A stretch of 37,661 nucleotides of DNA, taken from the NCBI GenBank assembly GCA_023393165.1, contig JAEWMJ010000030.1, forward strand, positions 1-37,661, given 5' to 3'. Under the pieces are notes generated by a model that was not told the origin of the DNA, ran no database searches, and worked only from the letters and a program-made list of their open reading frames with translations. A program made the translations under genes and the position numbers. This DNA comes from Bacillota bacterium. GTDB lineage: Bacteria > Bacillota > Clostridia > Christensenellales > Christensenellaceae. Position 1 is the stretch's first letter, and each line of letters opens with the position of its first letter. Shown here piece after piece: positions 24,035 to 31,040 of the stretch.

Positions 24035-24781
24035 GTGATACGGACTGTTAACCTGACAAAAAAATTCGGTGAATTTACCGCTGTGGACGGCGTATCCTTG
24101 GTGGTGAAAGAAGGGTCGATCTTCGCATTTCTTGGGCATAACGGCGCCGGAAAGACGACGTTGATCTCCATGCTGACGACCTTGCTGTTGCCGACCGGTG
24201 GATCCGCAGAGATCGACGGGATGGATGTGGCGCGGGAAAACCTGAAGGTGCGTTCCATCATTGGCTATCTTCCCGAAAACATTTCATTATACGGTGATCT
24301 GACGGCTGCGGAAAATTTAAAGTTTTTCGGCAGGTTATCGGGTATTGAAAGGGTGGAAGAGCGGGTGGATAAGGTATTGCAGATTCTGAACTTTATGGAA
24401 TGGAAGAATCAAAAGGTAAAAACGTTTTCCAAGGGGATGCGCCAGAGGATCGGAATTGCACAATCCATACTGCATGAGCCCAAGGTGCTGTTTCTGGACG
24501 AACCCACGTCCGGATTGGACCCCCAGGGAACGCGGGAGTTGCAAAACATTCTGCTGAAGCTGAACAAAGAGTTCGGGACGACGATTTTTATGAATACCCA
24601 CATGCTGTCTGAGGCGACAAAAATTTGTACGGATATCGGGATTATTAGCAGAGGAAAATTACTTTTAACAGATTCAATTGCGGATCTGAAGCGGCATTTT
24701 TCCGACGCCAAATCGCTGGAAGAAATCTATTTCAGCATTGAGAGGGGGGACGGGGTTGAAACAAATCATGCTGATTGCTGA
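24035..24781 (+). CDS. ABC transporter ATP-binding protein (NosF/CcmA-like)
   Basis: A 248-residue ATPase with Walker A GHNGAGKTT, signature TFSKGMRQRIGIAQS, Walker B KVLFLDEPTSGLDP and the switch His in MNTHMLSE. It resembles the ATPases of ABC-2 exporters for lipids, bacteriocins or of the Nos copper system. The start is GTG at 24035 with AAAGGAG eight bases upstream; the frame stays open further left, inside the amidase gene, but without a start signal. It overlaps the following permease gene by 26 bases. It probably drives both permeases found downstream. Confidence 0.92.
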   Translation: MIRTVNLTKKFGEFTAVDGVSLVVKEGSIFAFLGHNGAGKTTLISMLTTLLLPTGGSAEIDGMDVARENLKVRSIIGYLPENISLYGDLTAAENLKFFGRLSGIERVEERVDKVLQILNFMEWKNQKVKTFSKGMRQRIGIAQSILHEPKVLFLDEPTSGLDPQGTRELQNILLKLNKEFGTTIFMNTHMLSEATKICTDIGIISRGKLLLTDSIADLKRHFSDAKSLEEIYFSIERGDGVETNHADC

Positions 24782-25682
24782 AAAGGAATTCAAAACAGCT
24801 TTTCGGGATCGTGTATTTTTGGTGATCACCGGCTTATTCATTGCATTATCCATTATTTCAGTTTATATCGGTTCCAGCACAAAGAATGCGGAAATGCAGG
24901 CGTACAATGATATTATTACCTTACTGAAAGCGCAGGGAGCGACAAGCTTTCCGCCGTCGCCGGAAATATTCCCACTGGCCATATTGAGAAACATCGTTAC
25001 CTATATCAGCGTAATCGGATCGGCGCTTGCGATTTTTCTGGGATTCGACGCGTTCAGCGGTGAGCGCGAAAACGGGACACTGAAACTGATTTTAGTCCGT
25101 CCGGTTTACCGGGATCAGTTCGTGACGGGAAAACTGCTGGGCGCGGCCTTTGTACTGGGATTGCTGCTCGGGATAACTCTTTTGTTCAATATGGCGCTCT
25201 TTTTTGCTGTATCGGGTGTTGCGCCGGGGGCAGTTGATCTTGGGAAACTTGCGATGTTTTTCGCAGTCGGCTTTTTGTATCTAATGGTCTTTTACATTAT
25301 CACGCTTTTTGTTTCGAGTAAAACCGCTGATAGAACATTCGGATTTATCCTGCTAATGGTCCTTTGGGTGCTGGTCAGTTTTGTGATTCCACAGATTGCG
25401 GACACACAGAGAAATTTTGCCTACGCGTTCAACGCGACATCCCAAACGGTGGTGCAGATTCCATCCGATACAGAGGTGTCTAAAACGATCGAGGTCTTTT
25501 CGCCGGCGGTGCAATTTCAGAACATCGGCAAAAACTTACTGCAGGAGGTATCCGAGACGGCGGGTCAAAGCGTAGGAACGGTGCTGGCCGGACAGATCCT
25601 CCCGCTGATATATATGTGTGTTCCGGGGATCTTGCTTCTGTTTTTGACGTACAGGGCCGCACAAAAGGAGAATGCATCATGA
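24756..25682 (+). CDS. ABC-2 type permease (NosY-like), first copy
   Basis: A 308-residue membrane protein of the ABC-2/NosY type. The N-terminus reads MKQIMLIAEKEFKTAFRDRVF, followed by a first membrane helix, an outer loop of about 55 residues, and five more helices (TYISVIGSALAIFLGFDAFSG, then LLLGITLLFNMALFFAV and others). The motif DAFSGERENGTLKLIL is typical. I chose TTG at 24756 because a G-rich ribosome binding site stands eight bases upstream and the resulting start matches that of the second permease. It overlaps the next gene by four bases (ATGA). Confidence 0.88.
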   Translation: MKQIMLIAEKEFKTAFRDRVFLVITGLFIALSIISVYIGSSTKNAEMQAYNDIITLLKAQGATSFPPSPEIFPLAILRNIVTYISVIGSALAIFLGFDAFSGERENGTLKLILVRPVYRDQFVTGKLLGAAFVLGLLLGITLLFNMALFFAVSGVAPGAVDLGKLAMFFAVGFLYLMVFYIITLFVSSKTADRTFGFILLMVLWVLVSFVIPQIADTQRNFAYAFNATSQTVVQIPSDTEVSKTIEVFSPAVQFQNIGKNLLQEVSETAGQSVGTVLAGQILPLIYMCVPGILLLFLTYRAAQKENAS

Positions 25683-26482
25683 AAAAGAGATTCGTTGTTT
25701 TGTTGCTAATATGTATCGTTTTTTTGGGGACAGTTCCGACCGCAATGGCCGCGGATACGCCGATGTGCGCGGATTACGGGCTGGATTCGGCGGGTCAAAG
25801 TGTTGCGCAGATCGCGATTGACAATCCGGACGCTGCCGATCATTATTTCACCCTGAACGCTGACGGCGCACCGGCCGGATGCACCGTTTCCTTTATTGCG
25901 GATGGGCGGTCGGCGGACACCGTGACCGTGCCGTCTGGCGGCAGGGCTGAAGTACAGGTGCATGTGAAAACGGACATAGCGCTTGCTGTTGATTTTTTCC
26001 GCCTGAATGTGACGGCGCTGAGGGATGATCAGACGGAACTTTTTGTACCGCTGTCCTTTACAAAAAACAGCGACTATGCGGTTGAGATCATGAATGATTT
26101 AAACAACCTGGAGGTGATCAGCGGAAAGAATATTTCGATAGATATTGCCGTGAAGAATACCGGCAATAAAGAAACGAAGGATCTGACCCTTCAGGCGGAC
26201 CTGCCATATAAATGGACGATGGTAAGCCTCACGCCCCAAACGTTTTCTTTAAAACAGGACGAAAGCGGCACTTTTAAACTTGTGGTATCCGTGCCGCCCT
26301 CACAGGGGGCGGGTAACAGCGAAATCAAAGTATCCTGTTATAACAACGATACCAGCAGCGCCGTTATGACGGTACCCGTCAAGGTAATATCCGACGTGAA
26401 TTATTTGTGGGTTATTCTGGTTATTATTGGAGCAGTCGCGGCTGTCACGGTGGTATACTTTAAAAAACATGGAAGGAGGTAA
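25679..26482 (+). CDS. Membrane-anchored NEW3-domain exoprotein
   Basis: A 267-residue protein with a signal peptide (FVVLLLICIVFLGTVPTAMA), two Ig-like beta-sandwich regions and a C-terminal membrane anchor (YLWVILVIIGAVAAVTVVYF) with basic tail KKHGRR. The second beta region (NISIDIAVKNTGNKETKDLT, then SLKQDESGTFKLVVSVP) is a NEW3-like domain as found in NPCBM-associated proteins. It sits between two permease genes of one exporter with overlaps on both sides, so it is likely part of that complex on the outside. AAGGAG precedes the ATG. Substrate is unknown. Confidence 0.83.
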   Translation: MKKRFVVLLLICIVFLGTVPTAMAADTPMCADYGLDSAGQSVAQIAIDNPDAADHYFTLNADGAPAGCTVSFIADGRSADTVTVPSGGRAEVQVHVKTDIALAVDFFRLNVTALRDDQTELFVPLSFTKNSDYAVEIMNDLNNLEVISGKNISIDIAVKNTGNKETKDLTLQADLPYKWTMVSLTPQTFSLKQDESGTFKLVVSVPPSQGAGNSEIKVSCYNNDTSSAVMTVPVKVISDVNYLWVILVIIGAVAAVTVVYFKKHGRR

Positions 26483-26487
26483 TGTGT

Positions 26488-27450
26488 ATGCATGCGAATT
26501 TGATACTGGCAAAGAAAGAAATAACCGACGCCTTTAAAAACAAGCTGTTTATAATCATCCTGGCGATGTTGCTCACCTTAACGGTCGTATCTATTGTTTT
26601 GGGATCGTACCAGGTAAGGGTGGCGGTTGATAATTACAATAACAACGTCTCTTTCCTCCAGTCATTGGGAAAAACACAATTGCCGCCCCCGCCCAACCTG
26701 AACCCGATATCTGCGTCCAAGAGTTTCGTGAATTATATCGGGATGCTGGGAGCACTGCTCTCGATCATCCTGGGCAACCACGCGATTGCCAAGGAACGCA
26801 GAGGAGGCACGATGAAGCTGGTGCTTTCAAGGAACGTGTTCCGCGATACGTTTTTAAACGGGAAACTGCTCGGTAATCTCGGGATTCTCGGTTTGATAAC
26901 GGCATTGTGCGCAGCGATCACTCTGGTTTCGATCCCCGTAATCGGAAAGGTAAGTTTGACTGGAGCTGATGTCGTCAGGATGGGATGGTTTTTTGTGTTT
27001 TCATTCCTGTATATGGCATTTTTTCTTGTGCTGAGCATGACGATATCTGTGTTTTTAAGCAAGGGCAACAAGGCCTTACTGGTCACTATCATCTTATGGC
27101 TAGTCCTCGCGTTCGTGTTCCCTCAGATCGGGGATACGATGGATATGGACAACCAGCTGCCCGGGGGATTCTTTTCCCAAATGGGGATGACCAAACAGCA
27201 GGAAACCCAAGTCTTGGGCAAGTTCACGTTTTACGAAGGCCTTCGGGACGGGATAGAGGAGATGTCTCCCACCAAGCATTATGAGCGTATGAATTTTGCC
27301 CTACTGAATGTGAAGCCCGGTTTTGAGGCAAATACCGCCCTTGAGATCATAGGTCTAAAATGGATCGACTTGGTCGGTCTGATCGCACCAAGCACGATTT
27401 TATGGCTGATCGCTTATATGGCTTTTTTGAGGCGTGAAGATATTTATTAA
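26488..27450 (+). CDS. ABC-2 type permease (NosY-like), second copy
   Basis: A 320-residue paralogue of the first permease. Shared features are the start (MHANLILAKKEITDAFKNKLF), the outer loop with a PPPP-like stretch (QLPPPPNLNPISA; compare SFPPSPEIFP in the first copy), and the ERRGGTMKLVLSRNVFRDTF motif after the second helix. Two different permeases with one ATPase suggest a heterodimeric channel. I took the ATG at 26488 because AAGGAGG is eight bases upstream; an ATG six bases earlier is too close. The gene lies five bases after the NEW3-domain gene. Confidence 0.88.
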   Translation: MHANLILAKKEITDAFKNKLFIIILAMLLTLTVVSIVLGSYQVRVAVDNYNNNVSFLQSLGKTQLPPPPNLNPISASKSFVNYIGMLGALLSIILGNHAIAKERRGGTMKLVLSRNVFRDTFLNGKLLGNLGILGLITALCAAITLVSIPVIGKVSLTGADVVRMGWFFVFSFLYMAFFLVLSMTISVFLSKGNKALLVTIILWLVLAFVFPQIGDTMDMDNQLPGGFFSQMGMTKQQETQVLGKFTFYEGLRDGIEEMSPTKHYERMNFALLNVKPGFEANTALEIIGLKWIDLVGLIAPSTILWLIAYMAFLRREDIY

Positions 27451-27473
27451 ACAGATTTTGGAGGTAAATTAAA

Positions 27474-28202
27474 ATGAAGAAACGGAACAAAACATTTATT
27501 TTTGCCGTATCGGCAATACTGTGCGTCTTTTTGGCGGTTGGATGTTCTGCGCAGAACGCGCCGGCGGCTAGTCAGCAGTCATCACAGCAACCGTCTGTGG
27601 CGGCGGTAACGCAGCAGCCGGCGGCTGCGGTCCAAAGTTCGAGCGCGGCCGCGCAGCAGAACGCAGGTGGACAGGATTCGGACGGCGACGGCATCCCCGA
27701 TGATGTTGAAAAGACATACGGTACGAATCCGTATCTTTCGGATACGGATGGCGATGGTATAAGCGACAAGGATGACAGTCAGTCCGCATTTGCTGACAAT
27801 CCAATAAAAGAAACCAGTACGACTGCATTGCCCATAACAATAAAGGATGCCAGAGTTGAAGACAATACGACCAGCGACCATTTAGAAGTGACCATGACCA
27901 ATGACGGCAAAGATATCTTAAGCAATTTTGATATCTATTACACCATTACGGACAAGGTGGATCAACTGCAGGAAGCTTATTATCAGAAGCTGACTGGTCT
28001 CCAATTGAAACCCGGCGAGACAAAGACGATTCATTTTGATAACGATGTATCTCAAGCCGGCCATTATTTTGGCAATATGAATGGCTTGTATGCTACTTCA
28101 TCCAACGGCTTGACGTTTGATATCATTTTACATAGCGCCGGGTATGCGCCTTTGAATTTCACAGTTGAGAAGGCACAGGGTACTGCGGAGGTCGCTGATT
28201 AA
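27474..28202 (+). CDS. Lipoprotein with thrombospondin type 3 calcium repeats
   Basis: A 242-residue protein with a lipobox (FLAVGCS), a Gln/Ser/Ala-rich spacer of about 40 residues, and bacterial TSP3 repeats (DSDGDGIPDDVEKTYGTNP, then DTDGDGISDKDD) that bind calcium through alternating Asp residues. A C-terminal beta-sandwich of about 125 residues follows (LEVTMTNDGKDILSNFDIYY, then LKPGETKTIHF), similar in style to the NEW3-like region of the protein two genes upstream. GGAGG lies 11 bases before the ATG. It is the last gene of the exporter operon and is followed by a terminator. A calcium-dependent surface role is likely; the binding partner is unknown. Confidence 0.85.
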   Translation: MKKRNKTFIFAVSAILCVFLAVGCSAQNAPAASQQSSQQPSVAAVTQQPAAAVQSSSAAAQQNAGGQDSDGDGIPDDVEKTYGTNPYLSDTDGDGISDKDDSQSAFADNPIKETSTTALPITIKDARVEDNTTSDHLEVTMTNDGKDILSNFDIYYTITDKVDQLQEAYYQKLTGLQLKPGETKTIHFDNDVSQAGHYFGNMNGLYATSSNGLTFDIILHSAGYAPLNFTVEKAQGTAEVAD

Positions 28203-28236
28203 ACTTTTTTAAATTAAAACATTGCTGCTCACTCAT

Positions 28237-28277
28237 AAAAGGCCGCTTAATAAAACTATTCAAATAAGCGGTCTTTT
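28237..28277 (+). terminator. Terminator of the exporter operon
   Basis: AAAAGGCCGCTTA and TAAGCGGTCTTTT pair over 13 bases with one wobble, followed by GTGTTTTTT. Confidence 0.85.
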
Positions 28278-28316
28278 GTGTTTTTTAAAGATATTCAAAA
28301 CAAAAAAAGATATCAT

Positions 28317-28359
28317 AAAAAAGGCGATGAGGAAAAACTCTTTTACCTCATCTCTTTTT
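28317..28359 (+). terminator. Second terminator-like hairpin before the excisionase
   Basis: GATGAGG (28326-28332) and CCTCATC (28346-28352), with flanking A and T runs that extend the stem, form a second terminator. The rest of the gap up to 28583 holds no gene that I can support; it is the likely promoter and binding region for the integrase module. Confidence 0.7.
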
Positions 28360-28583
28360 ATTGTGAATACTATAATGAAGACTTTTCTGATTTATTATAC
28401 CCTAAGCTATTAATGAAACCGCATTAAGAATATATTTTTGTGAATGGTTTGATGAAATTGCACTTTGCTCTCTGGAATAATTGTAAAATGTCACATGATT
28501 TGGTTGCACAACAGGCAATGCCGAACGTTAATTGGGTGGGCTTCTGATAGTCAGCCTTTCATTTTAAAAGAGGTGGTTATATC

Positions 28584-28799
28584 TTGTTAAAAAGCAACAA
28601 AGCTTACAATATGGTGTTTAAGGAATATCCGGATGTAGTAAATGTGGAACAGATGTGCAAAATGTTAGGCGGTATTAGCATTAAAACCGGATATCGAATG
28701 CTGCATGAAAATGAAATAAATCATTTCAAAATTGGAAGAACTTATAAAATCCCAAAGCTATATGTTCTCGAATATCTAAAGATTTTAGAAACACGGTAA
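28584..28799 (+). CDS. xis: Excisionase-like helix-turn-helix protein
   Basis: A 71-residue DNA-binding protein of the MerR/HTH_17 excisionase kind. The core reads VVNVEQMCKMLGGISIKTGY, followed by RMLHENEINHFKIGRTYKIP, which is the usual helix-turn-helix plus beta-hairpin (K-I-G-R-x-Y-x-I-P). The start is TTG at 28584 with AGAGGTGG upstream. It lies 96 bases before the integrase gene in the same direction, the standard order xis-int. It would direct excision of the element and may repress the integrase promoter. Confidence 0.82.
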   Translation: MLKSNKAYNMVFKEYPDVVNVEQMCKMLGGISIKTGYRMLHENEINHFKIGRTYKIPKLYVLEYLKILETR

Positions 28800-28895
28800 A
28801 CTGTTTGGCATCATTGAGATATTTATTTAAGCCTGATACACTTATATTGTCAATGGTAGGTGGATTGTGGCTGTTACACCAAGGAGGTATTTTAA

Positions 28896-30053
28896 ATGGT
28901 AGCAGGACATCTACGAGAGAAGAACGGGTATTACCATATTATCTTGAATTACAAAGATATCAACGGTAACCGGCAGACAAAATCCATCAGTACGGGGCTT
29001 CCTGTCAAAGGAAACAAAAAGAAAGCAGAAGAAATGCTGACGGAGGAGAGAATTGCCTTTGAAAAAAAACAAAAGGAGGATGATAACGAAATTTTATTTA
29101 CCGATTTTCTTTTAAGCTGGCTTAAGATGATGAAGAACAATGTGGAGGCAACCAGTTACGCTGCGTATTCCGTTATGATGAAAAGCCGCATTGTTCCATA
29201 TTTCAGGCCTAAGTCAATTAAGCTGAAAGATCTGAAGCCCAAAGATATTCAGGATTATTACGATTATGAATTAAATGAAAGGGGTCTGAGCGCTAATACG
29301 GTTATTCACCGGCACGCAAATATCCGGAAGGCGCTGCAACATGCTCTCAAACTTGGCCTGATCGACTACAACCCCGCCGACCGGACGGAACGCCCCAGAA
29401 AAGTAAAATTTGTTGGGAGCACCTATAATAAGGAAGAACTGCAGGCCCTGTTTGAAGCAGCCAAAGGCGACAGGCTGGAATTCGCGGTGATTATGGGAGC
29501 ATTTTATGGGTTGCGCAGGAGCGAGATTGTAGGGCTTAAATGGGACGCGATAGACTTAAAGAAGAAGACGTTCATGATCCGGCATATTGTGACCGACGCC
29601 TTATTGGACGGGAAAGTCGTGACCATTGTAAAAGACCGCACCAAGACTAAGTCAAGCTGCCGCGCGCTTCCGATTGTTGAGCCGTTTGAAAAGCTGCTCT
29701 TGAAAATGAAAAAGGACCAGGAGAGGAATAAAAAAGTATGCGGCAGGGCTTATTGCAGTGATTATCTGGATTACGTTTATGTGGACGAATGCGGCGTGCG
29801 GGTCAGTCCGAATTATATAACGCAGCATTTTGAGATTCTGCTGAAAAACAACGGCCTTAAGAAAATCCGGTTCCATGATTTACGGCACAGCTGCGCAACG
29901 CTGCTGTATGCAAACGGCGTCAGCCTGAAAGAAATACAGGAATGGCTGGGGCACAGCGACATAGCGACGACATCCAACATCTATACGCATCTTGATTTCA
30001 GCTCAAAAGTTGCCGCTGCAAATGCGATCATCGGCGCGTATCCCAAATACTGA
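28896..30053 (+). CDS. int: Tyrosine recombinase (integrase)
   Basis: A 385-residue integrase with three parts: an N-terminal arm-binding domain (GHLREKNGYYHIILNYKD), a SAM-like core-binding domain (about 65-165) and the catalytic domain. The active-site set is complete: Arg207 in YGLRRSEIVGLKW, His327 and Arg330 in HDLRHSCATLL, His353 in WLGHSDIATT and Tyr363 in IYTHL. AAGGAGG precedes the ATG. It ends 112 bases from the 3' end of a tRNA-Leu gene that points toward it, the classical arrangement for an element integrated into a tRNA. The protein appears intact, so excision is plausible. Confidence 0.95.
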   Translation: MVAGHLREKNGYYHIILNYKDINGNRQTKSISTGLPVKGNKKKAEEMLTEERIAFEKKQKEDDNEILFTDFLLSWLKMMKNNVEATSYAAYSVMMKSRIVPYFRPKSIKLKDLKPKDIQDYYDYELNERGLSANTVIHRHANIRKALQHALKLGLIDYNPADRTERPRKVKFVGSTYNKEELQALFEAAKGDRLEFAVIMGAFYGLRRSEIVGLKWDAIDLKKKTFMIRHIVTDALLDGKVVTIVKDRTKTKSSCRALPIVEPFEKLLLKMKKDQERNKKVCGRAYCSDYLDYVYVDECGVRVSPNYITQHFEILLKNNGLKKIRFHDLRHSCATLLYANGVSLKEIQEWLGHSDIATTSNIYTHLDFSSKVAAANAIIGAYPKY

Positions 30054-30064
30054 CGCCGGAATTT

Positions 30065-30084
30065 GGAGGGATATTAGGAGGGAT
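30065..30084 (+). repeat. Direct repeat between integrase and tRNA
   Basis: GGAGGGAT occurs at 30065-30072 and again at 30077-30084 (12-base period). Short direct repeats between int and the attachment core are typical arm-type binding sites for integrase or excisionase. The role is inferred from position. Confidence 0.4.
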
Positions 30085-30134
30085 GCGGAGAAAAAATGAG
30101 ACGAAAGTAAAATAATACCAGATTTAAGGCAAGC

Positions 30135-30160
30135 AAAAAACCGCATTGGAATGCGGTTTT
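30135..30160 (-). terminator. Terminator of tRNA-Leu(CAA)
   Basis: On the minus strand CCGCATT and AATGCGG form a seven-base-pair stem with a two-base minimal gap (loop widens in practice), followed by six T. It lies six bases after the encoded CCA. In the + direction GGTTTT follows, so it could also end integrase transcripts. Confidence 0.75.
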
Positions 30161-30165
30161 CAGAG

Positions 30166-30190
30166 TGGTACCGGTGGTCGGACTCGAACC
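30166..30190. other. Probable attachment site core (right end of the element)
   Basis: The 3' end of tRNA-Leu next to an intact integrase is the normal place for an attachment core. The expected second copy at the far end of the element was looked for to the left and not found in this window, so the left end should lie outside it. The exact crossover is unknown. Confidence 0.5.
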
Positions 30191-30252
30191 GACACGGTAT
30201 TGCTACCAATGGATTTTGAGTCCATCACGTCTGCCAATTCCATCACACCGGC
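30166..30252 (-). tRNA. tRNA-Leu (anticodon CAA)
   Basis: An 87-base tRNA that includes an encoded CCA. The acceptor GCCGGTG pairs with CACCGGT, the anticodon loop is CTCAAAA with CAA at 34-36, there is a long variable arm as in class II tRNAs, and the T loop reads GGTTCGAGTCC. It reads UUG codons. Its 3' end faces the integrase gene, so it is the probable integration target; its 3' part (30166 to about 30190) would be the attachment core. Confidence 0.96.
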
Positions 30253-30264
30253 TAACGCTTAAAA

Positions 30265-30293
30265 ATAATACCATACTCCATATGTAAAGTCAA
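30265..30293 (-). promoter_or_regulatory. Promoter of tRNA-Leu(CAA)
   Basis: On the minus strand TTGACT (30293-30288) and TATTAT (30270-30265) are 17 bases apart, and the tRNA begins 12 bases later. The promoter is on the chromosomal side of the integration point, so integration leaves it intact. Confidence 0.8.
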
Positions 30294-30367
30294 TAAATAC
30301 TATGATAAAATAAGGAAAGAACGCAATCGATATATTGAAACGGAAAACTAAAATATAAACTCTCTTA

Positions 30368-30397
30368 TTGACTCGGTGTGTGCTTCAAAAGTATAAT
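30368..30397 (+). promoter_or_regulatory. Promoter of the ECF-type sigma gene
   Basis: TTGACT (30368-30373) and TATAAT (30392-30397) are 18 bases apart. The expected transcription start (about 30404) is only a few bases before the chosen ATG at 30407, so the message would be almost leaderless. Confidence 0.65.
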
Positions 30398-30406
30398 AAA
30401 TGTCAA

Positions 30407-30943
30407 ATGATAGAAGAAAAAGAATTAATACTCCAGGCGCAAAAAGGGAATAAGGATGCTTTCTGCCAGCTGATGGAAGCGCACGAAAAGAAAATATTCG
30501 CGCTCAGTTTCAAATACATGCAAAATACGCACGACGCTTCGGATGCTGCGCAGGAAGCAATACTCAAGGTTTTCATCCATCTGGCGAAATTTCGTTTTCA
30601 GTCGGCTTTTTCGACATGGGTTTACCGCGTGGTAGTGAACACCTGCATGGATATGCTGCGTAAAAAGAAGGATACTATTGCGTTGGAAGACTATGAGACC
30701 AGGAGCCCGTACGCTAATCCGGACCAGGATGTGCTTTATTCCGAATTCAAGGCGGGGCTTTTAAAGGCGGTTGCCGACCTTCCGCCTGATTTTAAAAGCA
30801 TCCTGATATTAAAGGACATGGAACATAAAAAATATGAGGAAATAGCCCAGATGCTTGGAATTTCGGAGGGCACAGTCAAATCCCGACTGAACCGAGCGCG
30901 TGAAAAATTAAAAAAACTGTTACAAATAAGACATCTATTGTAA
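30407..30943 (+). CDS. ECF-type sigma-70 family factor
   Basis: A 178-residue sigma factor with region 2 (MEAHEKKIFALSFKYMQN, DASDAAQEAILKVF, FSTWVYRVVVNTCMD) and region 4 (LPPDFKSILILKDMEHKKYE, then IAQMLGISEGTVKSRLNRAR). Length is normal for group 4 (ECF) factors. I chose ATG 30407 because MIEEKELILQAQKGNKDAF is where family members begin; there is no clear ribosome binding site, and the promoter lies directly upstream. No anti-sigma gene follows; polA is next, with its own promoter, so this factor stands alone. It lies just outside the integrated element. Confidence 0.9.
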   Translation: MIEEKELILQAQKGNKDAFCQLMEAHEKKIFALSFKYMQNTHDASDAAQEAILKVFIHLAKFRFQSAFSTWVYRVVVNTCMDMLRKKKDTIALEDYETRSPYANPDQDVLYSEFKAGLLKAVADLPPDFKSILILKDMEHKKYEEIAQMLGISEGTVKSRLNRAREKLKKLLQIRHLL

Positions 30944-30954
30944 TATTTGCTAAA

Positions 30955-30983
30955 TTGATTTTAAACTCCCGATGTGTTAAAAT
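30955..30983 (+). promoter_or_regulatory. Promoter of polA
   Basis: TTGATT (30955-30960) and TAAAAT (30978-30983) are 17 bases apart, about 50 bases before the polA start. Confidence 0.65.
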
Positions 30984-31040
30984 ACCTGTGTACGCTTGCC
31001 AAAAGCGGCAGGCTTTATTATTTGAAAAGAGGAAACGGTT

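Noticed and set aside
27474..28202. Treating the TSP3 lipoprotein as a dockerin or cellulosome part
   Set aside because: The Asp-rich repeats have the spacing of bacterial TSP3 units; the paired 22-residue dockerin pattern is absent, and no cohesin or glycoside hydrolase genes are nearby.
28222..28413. A + strand frame of 63 codons after the TSP3 lipoprotein
   Set aside because: It covers two terminator hairpins and has no ribosome binding site.
30166..30252. A second copy of the tRNA 3' end further left, as the other attachment site
   Set aside because: No repeat of the GGTGGTCGGACTCGAACC region was found by eye in the window, so the left end cannot be placed.
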